In this document: positions 12,068 to 24,558 of the stretch, piece after piece | How positions within the stretch are numbered: the first letter of the stretch is position 1 | Layout: each line of letters opens with the position of its first letter | Origin: Loxodes magnus | Taxonomy: Eukaryota > Ciliophora > Karyorelictea > Loxodida > Loxodidae | Reading direction: 5' to 3' | Assembly: GCA_946699065.1 (NCBI GenBank) | Contig: CAMPDV010000502.1 | Location: 124,001-188,000, forward strand | DNA: 64,000 nt | Translations under genes and position numbers: made by a program | The notes under the pieces: generated by a model | Database searches by the model: none | What the model saw: the letters and a program-made list of their open reading frames with translations, nothing else | What the model was told of the DNA's origin: nothing

Positions 12068-15000
12068 ATGAAGTGGATTCTGATGCTCCTTAATGCACTG
12101 CTCTTAACTTAGTCAGTGCGCCTTAACTAAGAAAGTTAGACTCTTAATGTTGAATATTCTAATCCAGTAGCTGCTGAATAGTAGAAAGTTAGTTGTGAGT
12201 CTACTTCTGATTCTTAAATTTATAAGGCATGTGATCTGTGCTCGGCTGAGTTTGCTTATATTCTGGAAATTGGGTAAGACTCAATTTACTCTTATAACGA
12301 GTAATAAAACTTAATGCTCTAATCAATACTAAATAGAACTTCTTTATTCGCTTTCAATATGGCTGTAGCGAGTAATGGAGTCAATCTTTGTGTGGCTAGT
12401 GAAAATTTGACTGAAAAAAACTATAACGCAAGTTACTTCCTAACCTCTGTAGAGAGCCTAATCTAATTGGTAGATGTCTAGAAGGTACTTCCTAACATTT
12501 GGAACATCACAAATCCTTGGATAGTTTTCTTTAACGCTAGAACTAATTAAAACGAAACTGATTACATGAGTATCAGTTTTTCTTAAGGTAACGTAATCTA
12601 ACTATTTGATCAGAAATTGGTTCTTAATGAATAGCAGATAATAGCTACAAATGACATTAGCTAAAGCTAATTATACGTTAAGGTCTCTGGAGATGCTATA
12701 ATAGATAAGCAGAAATTTCGTTTCGAATCTATTATTAGAGGCTTATATGAAGAGTTTTAGATACATATTAAGATTAATTAAGGTACTAAAAGAAAACTAA
12801 ACTAAGATATATTTTAAGTCGTCAATATACTTAACGCTAATCTAAGCGAACTAAATCTACCTCCTGGAATAGACCAGATTAACAATATTCCAACAGAGTA
12901 GCTCAACTTAATATATAGGAATCAAAGTCAAGGATATGAAATAGTTGAGACTTAAATAACTTCTTATCTACCTGATTTTTCAGTTTATTCTGGTATTCTA
13001 ATAGAAAATCCCTAGGCTATAATAATTTCGAATTTCGTTCAAAAGGATAATTACATATAGATCAATGGGCAATGAATAGTTGGTTAGGATTTAAACACTT
13101 CATATACTTTTAATCTTACATGGACAAAAGAAGTTTTCTAGGGTAACTAACAAGGAGAAGATAAAATCGGTCTTGAGAACTTTGACCATCTGTTCGTTAA
13201 AAGATTCAATAATCTCTCTCAATTACTTCCGCAATATTCAAACTTCGAGAATGTTAACTCAGCTCTATACACCAATTTAGCTTTATCTAACATTGCTCTT
13301 CAGTTCCAATTAAAGAACCCTGAGCTAACTTTCAACATCTCAAGTAGAGGTAGTTTCACATATGGACAAGAATGCTCTGTAGCAATGAAATGGAATTGGA
13401 TAAACTCTCAAATCTTCAGTACCATATTCTTAAGCATTAACTTCCCTAACGTTGAACTGTTTAGCTTATTACAGTATCAAAACCTAACAGGTATCCAGCC
13501 TTTTGAATTCTAAAGTTTATACCTCATTATAAATAACTAGTACGTTCAGCTTTCAGTTTTTCCCTTTTTAAAAGTAAGCTGGGTGGAAAATTAATGGAGT
13601 TTAGGTTACAATGTAGCCACTGTTACGAAGCTTAAGGATAACTGTTAAAGTAACATTGTATGCTTACTTTTGAAGTAAAAGTACCCAGACTAAAACATAT
13701 ATAAGTTCGCTGGAAAAATAGATACTGTTAGTGGAAAATTGAAATTGATCTCACCTTAGGCAGATGTAGAACTAATGGAGGATATTACTCTCTAGTAGGT
13801 TAATCTAATATTAGATCTGTCCATGGACTCATCGGAAATTTACATTAAGAGCGATTTAACGCATCACATGAAAAGCTAAGACATAAAGTTCGAAGGAGAG
13901 ATCTATGATTAGTATCTAGATATGCAAGTATAAGAGAATTAGCAGAACGCATTTGGACTAAGCTATTTATAAATTGGATATATGTACTTGATGGGAGAAT
14001 TTATGATTATATTAGATAACGATCAACAATTAGTTGAAATCCAAAACTTATACATTGGAGGGATGATCAATATAGATAGTAGATGGACAATCTTAGCAGA
14101 TTATAACATAGACAATAGAGAAATTATAGGTTTTATTGGACATATAAAGAACATTACTATGATTGACATCCTTGATTTATTCTTAGGATATAGCGAGGGT
14201 AGCATACATTAAAAGAGCTTACATACTTTTGCTTTTCCTTCTGGAATGGACATTTCATTTTCAACTAAAAAATGGTCTGAAGATGATCTCACAGTAGAAC
14301 AGGGATTCACTTTCTCTGGATTAACTCAATATTTAAATATTGATGGCTAGAGTACATGAAGCGTTCCACTTGACAACGAAATTTCAGTTGTCTTTGATAC
14401 TTAGAAGATTTAAGTGAATAATAACTTTATGATTGATGATGTAAAAATAGACCTTAGAATGGAAGGCCAACAGAATTAGAGTTAAACAAGCGTTTTATCA
14501 GGGAAAGCCAATATTTATGGAATTGAGGATTAAATCTAGATTGTGATTGGTGATAAAGAATTTTACTCTAGTTTGAAGGGAAAAATATATGATGGTGAGT
14601 ACGAATTTTGGTTAGAAATAGTTGCCCCTTACAATGACGATTTTCAGAATGCAGATTATCTAATTAAAGGATTGTCACAAAATTTCAAGGATATTGAAAA
14701 TAAAGTAAAAGACTTAGTATAAAAATGGCTAAAAGAAGCTTAGGAGCTCTATGATCAAATGAACAAATAATTAGAGGAAGAAAGCAAAAGTCTGAAAGAA
14801 CTTGAAGTAAAGCAGTGTTCGCTTGATAAATGTCCAAAGACAAAAAGATGCATTGATTATCCTCAAGTTGTTTGTAAAGAGTTTGCCAAGAAGTAGAACT
14901 GTACCGATTAAGTATAATCTTGTACCAACTGGGTAGAAGTTTGCACTTAAACTAAAGATGTATGTGTTTTGGAAGAACTTATATGCATATAAGAGCAAAA

Positions 15001-15593
15001 TTTCCTTCAATTAAAAAATGAAACAGAATGCTAAGATTGGACTTAGTAATGTGTTTAATATGTTCACATATGCCAACATTGGGGACTTAAGTGTCTTGAG
15101 AATTAAGTTATCTGCAGAAACCATTTAGAGATAGATAATTTTGATGTCTGCATAAATGAAGATTACGTTTGCGAAGAAGAGGATGCAATTGATGCAGTAT
15201 GTGAAGCATAGTGCAAAAAAGCGGAATAAGATTTCCAAAATGCTTAAGAAAGATATCATGAAATGGAAAAAAAGAAAAACTAAGTTTTCCAAGAAAATGG
15301 ACTTACAAATGTGGTACTATTTTTGGAGGATTTCAATAACGAAAATGATGCTTTCAAAATCTAAAAAGGCGAATTCGAAGCTCATATGTCGTAAAGCATC
15401 AAAAGCATGACCCTATTTTACAGTTTATTCCAAGAGAATCGACAAGTAGTAATTGATTGGAATTGGCAAGATCATGAGGAAAATGCAAGAACTCTTACAG
15501 TAAGGGTAAGATATTTAATCTCTTTAGGTAAAAGAAATGATTTGCGAATATCTAAAAATTAAGAACGTCAGAAGCTTTATAGAACTATTTTGA
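12068..15593 (+). CDS. Large secreted/surface Cys-rich protein, 1,167 aa
   Basis: Starts with a clear signal peptide (MKWILMLLNALLLTQS). About 880 residues of beta-rich sequence follow, with repeated patterns of the type GxIxxxDxxxxI. A coiled-coil stretch comes next (VKDLVQKWLKEAQELYDQMN), then a domain of about 130 residues with some 20 cysteines. This is followed by a second charged helix and a short beta end. A 22-nt intron (15506-15527; a 28-nt version starting at 15500 is also in frame) precedes the last 22 codons, ending KNVRSFIELF and TGA. With the intron removed the frame is 1,168 codons. No transmembrane segment or GPI tail is evident. I do not recognise the family; extracellular or vesicular location is inferred from the signal peptide and cysteines. 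Confidence 0.8.
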
Positions 15594-15673
15594 TGTTTGT
15601 CTTTATTTATAATTTTTTAATGTTTACTCTTTTTATACTACATTCCAAATTAAATTTACTATATATAACTTAT

Positions 15674-16675
15674 ATGGAAAAAGAGCTCATACTATATAGA
15701 AAACAGAAGAGTGAAGATATACAGTTAGACTATTCATAGATTATCTGACTAATTTCGTTTTTCTTTAAATAGTAAGATCAATCTCTTAGAGTTTTTTTGT
15801 TTTAAAATATTTGTAATAAGAAGGTCTAAAATAAATACCATAAGATGAAGAAATTAAATTGAAAAGAGATTTAAAGGTTGAAATTACACACTAAATCCTT
15901 CAAAATCTCTATTACAAAACTAAAAAAACTGATTATAAATGTTAAACTATCGAAAAAATAAGGGAATATATACGAAGGAAACAATTCAGTTCATATTAAC
16001 GTGAAACACATAAGAGTATATTTAGAAATAAAATAATCTATCAATTTACTATTTTTAAGATATTCAGTTAAAGATTATTCAAACTTGTATTTTATAGCTC
16101 AACATAGGAGAGGATTTTTAAAAGGAAAGTTCAATTATTAAAGATACTACATCTACTCATACTCTCAGTTAGAAGTAATTTTAAATTAGATAATTGGTAA
16201 GTTTCCAAATCTTTTTACTTAAACCATAACTTTACCTTCCTCTACTCTAAATTTAAGTTTATCTCAAATAGCAGAAATCAAATTTAACTAGTTTTGTAAG
16301 GAAGAAAAGTAGTTTTTTATAATATCTAAAAAAGAACTCAAAATCTATAATAGACTATATTATTATAAAGTCAATCAAGCAGAATTTCAAAGTTAGCTGT
16401 GAATAAATTTTGAGATGTTTTACAACAAGCAGCTATTTGCAACTCATGGCAGTATATATTGCTATCTATTATATTATACATCTAAGTCCATTATCTTAAT
16501 CTAACCTTGTGCATTTGATAATCATACTAATATCTTTGAATTTAGCTTCTTAATGTTTTCAATAGAATCATATTTAAATAATATTGATTATCTGATCAAA
16601 TGGAGCAAAATCATGCTTATATAAGTTAGGTAGTTATATAGAAGAATAAACACCTGCTTAATTTCTTTGGCATGA
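15674..16675 (+). CDS. Hypothetical protein, 333 aa
   Basis: Uninterrupted frame from MEKELILYRKQKSEDIQL to TGA, only 80 nt after the preceding gene. It is basic in the first third (TKLKKLIINVKLSKK) and then of mixed beta/alpha character (SIYCYLLYYTSKSIILIQP). No motif recognised. It converges on the LSM14 gene with about 300 bp between stops. Confidence 0.6.
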
Positions 16676-16977
16676 CAATAAGAATTTAGGTAAATTAATT
16701 GGATTTTAAAACCCAATAATTAATACAGTCAGCAATTCTTTTATAAATATTAGAAATAATAAGTCATATCTTTAGTAAGAGCTAGATTAGCATAAAACGA
16801 ATTTGCATAGAAGAGAAAATTAAGTTATGTGAGCAGAGTATGATGATCTTAGTTTATAGTGATTGATGGATATAAATTAATATGAGAGCGTAAAATCTTC
16901 TATAAGATGGAGATATCATGGATTAAGTAAAACTGGACATAGATAAATTTTAATAAAATGTTATTTTAACATCACCT

Positions 16978-17751
16978 TCAATTTTGTTCTAATGGCTGCC
17001 TTTGTCTATACTATTTTCCTCCTATTCCTCTATAAATATTTCTGGCTGTTCCTCCTCCTCTTCTCATTCCTCCTCTAAATCTGCTTCTTCTGCCTTAATA
17101 TGAGTATGGACGATTCATGGCTACTCCAAAAGTTTCACTATCAATTTTTCTTTGCAATTCTGGGTCTACTTTTCTTTCCTCCGAACCGCATGAAATTTGA
17201 TCGAAAAAGTTTCCTTTAACATAAGATGGTGCTTTCTATTCGCCAGTTTAGGGTCGCTATTCTTCTAATTTTGCGTTTGCTGTTCCAAAGTCAAAATCTT
17301 CTTTGTATTGCTCTTTAAGTGTTTAGTTTAAATTAGATTATAGTTCTCCATACGGCTCTTAGTAATATCTCTAACCTCCGTGAAAGTTTCCTCTGGATCC
17401 TCTAGATCTTCTTATATATCTTCCTCCTTCCCCTCCTCTTCTTTCTACCCTATTCCATTCAGGCTCTTCTTTTTTTTCTTCTTTCTTGGGTAGTTTGTTT
17501 GAAGTTTAAATGACAGTTAAATCTCTTATATCAGATCCTCTAAAAATAATATACTCGTAGACATCCTGACTTGCTGGAATTTCTTATCCATCTTTTCTTC
17601 TACCTTCAGTACCATAGCTCCTAACATTCGATAATGCTACTGTATGTTCCTTGGTGTCAATAGAGTATAAAGTTCCTTCATATCTTATTTCACTCTTGCT
17701 AATCAGACTAATCTACGAGCCAACGTATGGAGTGGCTTTATTCTGCTCCAT
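16978..17751 (-). CDS. LSM14: LSM14/Scd6/RAP55-family mRNA-binding protein, 257 aa
   Basis: Single exon. The N-terminal LSm14 domain (residues about 5-85) includes [20 protein letters not shown], the Sm-2-like [10 protein letters not shown] and [15 protein letters not shown]. An RGG-type linker rich in Arg/Gly follows (about 105-140), then the FDF motif ([14 protein letters not shown]), FFDQISC (FFD box), a TFG box ([11 protein letters not shown]) and a C-terminal RGG tail. This full domain order is diagnostic. The family represses translation and promotes decapping in P-bodies through DDX6/Dhh1 and 4E-T/Edc partners. It lies head-to-head with the plus-strand gene at 17995. Confidence 0.94.
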
Positions 17752-17994
17752 TGCGATATTTAAGATGGAAGATTTATTATATTTGAGATTTAACTAACAG
17801 TTGATTATTAAATTCTGTTTAATTCTACTATAATTCAATATGCTGCTTATACTTACGCTCCTTCCTTTACCTCATTACTACTCTCTCCTTCATTTATTCC
17901 AGATAACTGTCTCTGTTACAGGATTTTATTTCTTAGCTTAATTATAGATTTTGAAAGAGAAAATTGGAAATCTAGTTAGTTGCATTTATTAGGT

Positions 17995-18543
17995 ATGGAG
18001 TATAGCTATAAAAAGTATTCACATCAGGCAATTTTTATACTTAAGAAAGATTCCTATAATCACTTTAAAATATTGAAGCGACAGAGATTTAAATAGTAGA
18101 ACCTAGAAGTTCAAACATATGAAGCATAAATGATTGGAGATATAAAGTAGATACTATTAAGAGGCTAGAAATACGATCTATTCACTACGTAAATTGTCGT
18201 AAGATAAGAGATTTTATCTTTATAATAAATAGAAGGATTATCAATTATATGATAAGTAGAGGCTATTAGTAAATATAATGCATAAAGGACCATTTAAATA
18301 AAGCTGGTATTAATATAATAGGATTTATAAGTGTTTACTTAACTAGATTATAAGATCTAGGGTTAAGCCTATTATATTATTATACAAAAATTGCTTTATT
18401 TTACTTTATCATTTAGATCTTCATATCTCTGTCTCTTAATAGACCAGTCAAAAGGGATAAAGTTAATAAGTAGAATTTAAAATGGTAAGATGATTAGAAG
18501 GTCTTTCCTTCTTGAGTTTGACAATTAGATATAAAGTAAGTGA
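17995..18543 (+). CDS. Hypothetical protein, 182 aa
   Basis: Continuous frame starting MEYSYKKYSHQAIFILKK. It is basic and Gln-rich through TAA/TAG codons, with a hydrophobic stretch near residue 140 (KLLYFTLSFRSSYLCLLI). Family unknown. It converges on the Nup54-like gene with under 100 bp between stops. Confidence 0.45.
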
Positions 18544-18623
18544 AGCATTTAGATATTAGACTAAAGACTTTAGCAAGAGTTTTTTAAATAATATCAACAA
18601 AAAAGTCAAACCATGAACTACTC

Positions 18624-20183
18624 TCATATTAGTTTCTTCATCTGGTCTTCGAAGCTTCTGATGGTATTTGTATTTTTCTCAAGTTCTAGATGAATTTAAG
18701 AATTGATTTATCTAAATATCTGTAAATCATCTTTCATATTAATGGTATTTCTTCTTAGAATTATATTCTCTAGGTTATCTTTGATCTTGTTAATTTACTC
18801 ACTTAATCCTACATTTCCAGAAATTTCACGATTAAGCTCACTGTTTTTCTTCAAAACGTCGTTATAAATACTCACTTCTTTTCTGTATTTTCCTTGAGCC
18901 ATCAAAATTTGTTCCATAACTTTGTTAACTCTAATAAATTTCTCGTTAATGTCTCTACTTAGCTATTATGACCTAGCTGCTTTGATAGTTAACTCCTTCT
19001 ACAGATAATCTTGGTAGCTTCTTATTTATTTCAATAAATCCTATTCTTTCAGTTGCTACAGTTCTCTCATTTACTTTGTATGCTCATACCTTTAAAATAA
19101 CTCCTTAACGGTATTTATCTAGATAGGGTAGTTAGTTAGTGAGTATTTATTATTTTTGATGGCTTCTTACCAGAGATGAGGATCACAGTAGTAAATTTGT
19201 TGCTGTGGATTGTCATATTTAGATACAAATGTTTGCTTGTAGTTTTGGAGAGTTTAGATAGGAGGATCAAATTCATTTCTCATGTTATATAGCATTAGCT
19301 TGTATCTGTTTCTAGGGTCTAAGGGATTTATTTGACTGTAGATGTTCTGAATATAAGCATTTATTACTTAGCCTAGCTACTAATCTGAAGACGACATGCT
19401 TTGATATTGTTAAAATTAAGGAAGCATATTTGTTGGCTATTATCCAGTGTTAGATTATTATACCATTTGATGCTGAATAGGAAGACCCGCAAATCTGATT
19501 GGCTTAGATGGAAATAGATCTACTTAGGGTTGGTGATTTTATTGCTATTATAGCTATAGTTATTGCTGCTATAGTTATTGCTGCTATAGTTATTGCTGCT
19601 ATAGTTATTGCTGCTATAGTTATTGCTGCTATAATTATTGCTGCTATAGTAAAGATTATGTCTGAGGTGCTTATTACATTGTTTATCCATATAACCCTAG
19701 TTATTAGTTAGGCTACTATATCTACTATCCAATTTATTGCTATCCTAGTAAAGAAGGCTATGTATTCTACATTCCTGTAAGTCCAATCTGTTGCTAGGGG
19801 AGTCCAATACCTTATCTTTGCTAGTTTAGACCCAATCCTAAAGAAGGAAATCCAAGTCCTTGCTGAGTTAAACCAAGGCCTGATTAAGGTAATCCAATTC
19901 CTTAAGAAGCTAAACCAGCTCCTTGCTAAAGTACTCCTGTCATTGTCTAGTTCCCAGCTCCTAAAAAAGAACTTGCACCTTATTACAAGCCTCCCAAAGG
20001 TTAAGGAGTTTAAAATCCACTCTGCGGGAACATACTCACAGGTCTTTACGTCAACGATTAGTTAGCAGATTAGATAGGACTGATACCTGGAGTTTAGGCG
20101 TATAAATTATTAGTTATAACAGTCCCGGGTTATTACAGCAAATTGGGACCTCCTTATTAGGTAAACTAAGTTTACTAGAACAT
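18624..20183 (-). CDS. NUP54: Nup54-like nucleoporin, 519 aa
   Basis: Single exon of 520 codons. The first 250 residues are Gln/Gly/Leu/Pro-rich with repeated GLxG-type motifs (GLGFPSLGLGL, IGLTGM, QLGLYG), a degenerate form of nucleoporin FG repeats, followed by a poly-Gln block of LQQQQ units. The C-terminal half begins VINAYIQNIYSQINPLDPRN and continues YKLMLYNMRNEF. It then has long heptad-rich helices, as in the Nup54 subunit of the central-channel Nup62-Nup58-Nup54 trimer. A second TGA 18 nt further (18606-18608) is an alternative end. The gene diverges from the 20271 gene over only 87 bp. Confidence 0.75.
19553..19650. repeat. 15-bp tandem repeat encoding LQQQQ
   Basis: About six copies of ctatagttattgctg (plus strand). 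On the minus strand they code for Leu followed by four Gln, using TAG, CAG, CAA and TAA. It is an in-frame coding microsatellite inside the Nup54-like gene. Confidence 0.9.
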
Positions 20184-20270
20184 TTTTATAAAAATTTTTC
20201 CGCCAAACTAACAAAAATTAATGGAGTGTTTATATAATTATCCTTTACTGTTAATTTAAATTTAAAAATA
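20184..20270. promoter_or_regulatory. Compact divergent promoter
   Basis: Only 87 bp separate the start codons of two divergently transcribed genes, so both promoters must lie here or overlap the 5' coding ends. No specific element was identified. Confidence 0.4.
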
Positions 20271-21338
20271 ATGGAACTAAGAGCAGTTGCTTTATCGATA
20301 GTAAATTAAGACAGATCATTATTGAAATGCATACCATTTCACTATATGGATAGTTATGTATCTATTAGGATGATATGCATTTGTTATATGATTGTATACT
20401 CTTATCAAAATCATTAGTTTGGTATATATGCTTTAGATATCTATTTATAAGTTGGATAGCCTAAATCTTAGTATTTTTAGCTCTTATTATATATTAAATT
20501 TAAGATAGATGAAAGCTTATTAAATTGATTTTGATTCTGAGTATAATATCTAAAGATTAGCTAAGCTTAATATAGTTTCACCGTTTCTTAAAAATAAAGC
20601 CTTATATTTAAAAGAAGATACTAAAATATAGTTATACTTAATCATTATATTAATTTAGTTAATAGAAATTAAGTTATTTGTTTAAATATATTGTTATAGA
20701 TAACAATGGAATATTAGCAAACACACTCTTAGATAATCATTTATATGCTTCCTTCAAGTTGACTTTATTTAGTCATTAGACTATATCTGATTGATGTGAG
20801 TTGTATAATATTTTAAAATAATAGTATTATTTTAAAACTAAAAGCAGTTTACTATATTTTTACTAAATTTAATCTTTTAACTGCTTTAAATAAATGCTTC
20901 AGTGATCTAAAATTTCACTAAGTTTAAGTTTTTTTACTTTTTCATTAAGTTATTGTTGCTTCATAGTGCTAATATGCTATAAAGCCCATTATTAGGATAG
21001 ATAAAGAGTTATTTGAATTTACTAGTATATTCGCTAATTTCACCTAAAATTTATTAATTCCTTTATACAGCTAACGAATAAGCTTTTTACTATGCAATAT
21101 CTTTCTTGCTTCTTCAAAATTACTTTATCCTCACATTCATAGCATCTTAATATCCTATTTAATCTCATTCTCGACTGATTTAAAATTAAAAATAGTAACA
21201 AAGTTAGAGTTTCTAGCTGAACAAAATAGTTCTAAGCAGCATCTTAGGTTTATAAATTAAGTTATTTGCAACTCTAGTTATATACAAATAATTGACTTTG
21301 ATTATTCATATAAACGATTAGTTTTTTTATGTCTTTGA
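20271..21338 (+). CDS. Hypothetical helical protein, 355 aa
   Basis: Uninterrupted frame starting MELRAVALSIVNQDRSLLKC and ending YKRLVFLCL. The last 130 residues look like HEAT-type helices (ELFEFTSIFANFTQNLLIP, then HSILISYLISFSTDLKLK). No family signature recognised. Confidence 0.55.
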
Positions 21339-21861
21339 ATCTTGCTAGAACTTCATGTGAATTTATATTAGAATACACTAAAAGATATACACTAATGAAG
21401 ATTAAATTTATCTATTAAAAGTTAAACTTTAAATTCTTCTTTTTAGAACAGTTTGAAATTTATAGTTGTCAGGCTAGTATTAATTATCATTGTGTTCAGT
21501 TTTAGAAACTGATCAGCAGAATATCTCCGATATCCCCACAAGATGTTGTTCAAAATATCCAGCACTAGCAGAGCTTAGCTGTTCTAAAAAATCCAAGTTA
21601 CACATTACCAATAATTTATTAAAGACATTACTCTCTTTCATCATACAAATATGATCAGTATCTTAATGAAGATTCTTTCTGTCTGAATCTATAACAGGGC
21701 TATTCCATAAAACTTTTAATTAATATAAAAGTTATTAAATATCACATTTCATATATTCTATATAGACACTTACATTTTTATAATAAATCATCTAATATTT
21801 TACAATTTATAAAGATTATGATTCTTAATTCTTATAAGTACAGTTAGATGTAACTAAGCAA

Positions 21862-22468
21862 TCAAATCCCTTTATAGACAATAATAACTTTATTTATCTT
21901 CGAGTCAAACTATTTCATCTCTCTCTGCAATTATTATTTATTATTTGCTATTAAGTTTTATTATTTCAACTTTTTCTTACTATTAATCTCTAGTTATATG
22001 TTAAAACTATCTATCAATTTCCATCCTAATATTCAGTCAAAATACTCATAATATTCTTCACTATAATCTTATTGCTTCAATTGCTACTCTTTCAATTTTC
22101 ATCCTCTTAAATTAAGTTACCTAATATATCTAATCTTATTATTCTTTTATCATTTTTCTACTTGAAAATTGAGAATATTTTCCCACTCTCTTAAGAAAAT
22201 CTTTTGTAACTTTCTATTTCTTCTTCAAATATATATGATTATATTCTTTAACTTATTGACTATTTTAGAATACATTTATTTTATTTTCAGTTAGAAGAAT
22301 CCTATTTCTTATACTATTTCATTCAAGAGATTCTTTTTACCTCTATTTTCACATTCTTAGTTTTTAACCTCTTCAGCTTTTATTCTACAGGATTGACTCA
22401 GATTGTCTGGATTATATTCTAATTTTATTTACCTCTTTCTTAGTTGTTCTGTTTTTATTTTATTGCAT
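21862..22468 (-). CDS. Hypothetical charged/coiled-coil protein
   Basis: The frame from about 22440 to the TGA at 21862 reads as a Glu/Lys/Gln-rich helical protein (KAEEVKNQECENRGKKNLLN, later EEYYEYFDWILGWKLIDSF), with several TGA as Trp. The Met at 22468 is in another frame, so a small intron must lie near the 5' end or the start is elsewhere. I did not resolve this. Family unknown. Confidence 0.45.
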
Positions 22469-22796
22469 TTGAGCAGTGAAAAATGCTTTAGAGTAATAAA
22501 AAGAGAGAAGAATTCAGAGTGTCAAATCTATATTTTTACTTAGATTCAATCTTAACTAAGTAAAAACTAACCATTACATGAATTTTATTTTAGTTCATGA
22601 TGAAAATCTTAAGATTTTTCCACTTTTTATTCTTGGAATATCGAGACAATAAATACAATTACTTGCCTCTAAAAAGGCAAATTGCTTTATTTACAACGTT
22701 GCATGGTGTTTAATGTCATATGATAGTAATATGAGATACACAAGCAGCCTGCGTATTCTTATAGCTATTATATTGTAATTTAAATCATTCCCATTT

Positions 22797-23486
22797 ATGT
22801 CTACTTTGATGATTAGAACTACTTCCTTTGCTCAAATGTCTTTAAATGAACAAGCATTTAATAATTAGCTTATCTCATTTCTACATCCACATTCAACATA
22901 TCTTGGCATAAAAGCATCTAAAGGATATATTTTTAAAATACTCAAACAGAAGAAATTCTTCTCTTTTCTCTTCCTAAATTATACTTTTTTAAATTTTCAA
23001 AGCATTTAAATTGCTTATTTTCATGAAACAGCTATTAAAACCACTACCCTATAGTTAAGAATAAGGAATATAGAAAAATGTTACTTTTTATTACAATGAA
23101 ATATGGTAGAAATTAGCTTAATATATCTGATTATAACTGTAGAGATGTTATATACAAACTGGACTCTTTTTGTCTTATAAAACAACATTAGCACTAACTT
23201 TTGATTTCTGAGCTTAAATCTGGTTTTTAGTCCAGAAGTTTATTAAAATGGCTAATAAGCTGTTTAAAGCTTTGATAATGTTCAAACTTATTAAATAGTA
23301 GCTTTAATCTTAAAAATACTATATAGTTTGAATATATCCAGACTTAATCTAATAGATCCATTAAATTTCAAAAAGCACGCAAATTACACTTTCAAAAAAG
23401 TAAAAAATAATAAGGATGCCATTAAGGATTAAAAGGCTCTTATCATTTACTAAAGTGAGGATTTATGTTTAACGTAAAATGACTGA
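22797..23486 (+). CDS. Divergent E2-like (UBC/UEV-fold) protein, 229 aa
   Basis: Single exon from MSTLMIRTTSFAQMSLNEQA. The second half follows the C-terminal half of the ubiquitin-conjugating fold: NLVFSPEVYQNGQQAVQSFD (PxxxFxPxVyHPxV region), then QIVALILKILYSLN (helix 2), then DPLNFKKHANYTFKK (SPLNxEAAxxY region). The catalytic Cys position has none, so it is more like an inactive UEV or the FTS/AKTIP group than an active E2. The fold is inferred from pattern only. Confidence 0.5.
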
Positions 23487-24558
23487 AATTAATTGAATTG
23501 GAAGATACCTTTTCGTTAATTATTAAATAGAAATTTATCTTACAATTAATCAATCAGTGAAGCTTTACTATTATTTATTTTGTAATAAGCAAAAGTAGAT
23601 TTATATTAAATAACCCTATTAGCTTATTTATTGACAGAATCATAATTTAAGAATTGATCTAAGATTATTTTTTTATTTTATAATACAAATAACTAAAGAG
23701 ACTTCTACTGTAAAAGTTTTGCACCTATACTACTATAATGATAGTGCTTATATAGTTTAGATTTGTTTTAATATGCTTATCTTCTGAAAAAATATACATT
23801 TTACTTAAATCAAAAACCTCACCAAACTTTTGATTACTAAACCATATATAATACTTCCTTGACTATGATTATATAGTTAAATCATTTCAAATAAAAGACA
23901 ATTTTGATAAATTCATGTATAAGTAATTACATTCAAAATATACTTAAATATACTTAACCAAGAAACTACCATCTAGATTTGATCTATTTTAGCTAATAAT
24001 AGAATAAAGTAACTTCATAATAATTAATATCCTCTGTAAATCTAGCTATTTACACTCTTCTTCTCTACTATATGCAACTAAAGGTTTCTAAAGTTAGATT
24101 GTAAGTTATATATTTATACATCTTACAGTTATTATTAGCATTCTTAGAATTTAGCTGTTTATATAATAGAATAAATTTAGTAGGAGTATTTCTTAATTAA
24201 ATTTCATTAGTTAACTTAATCTGAAAGTTTCATCCTTAAATTTAAATATTAACTTCTGAGATAATAACAGAATACAGTTCCCTTATCATTTTTATCTATT
24301 ATATTACAAATTTAAGCAGTCTGTATACAAAGAATCTTCCCATCAGTGCTACATACACATTACTACTGTTACTACCCTTCTCATATATAATCCCCTAAGC
24401 CTCTTAATATTAATAAAGCATAGCTTCATCGAATAGCCATATAATGAGATAAAAGTCTCCAACTTACTGTTTTACTTCATTGAGTGGTGCTATTATTTAT
24501 TAAGTTGATATGTAGTGCTAATTAAAGGTAGTTTAGATGGTTAAAATTAAAGTTGTTA
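23487..24558. other. Intergenic region
   Basis: AT-rich, about 1.1 kb between two plus-strand genes. Open frames exist, but none with convincing protein character. Confidence 0.35.
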
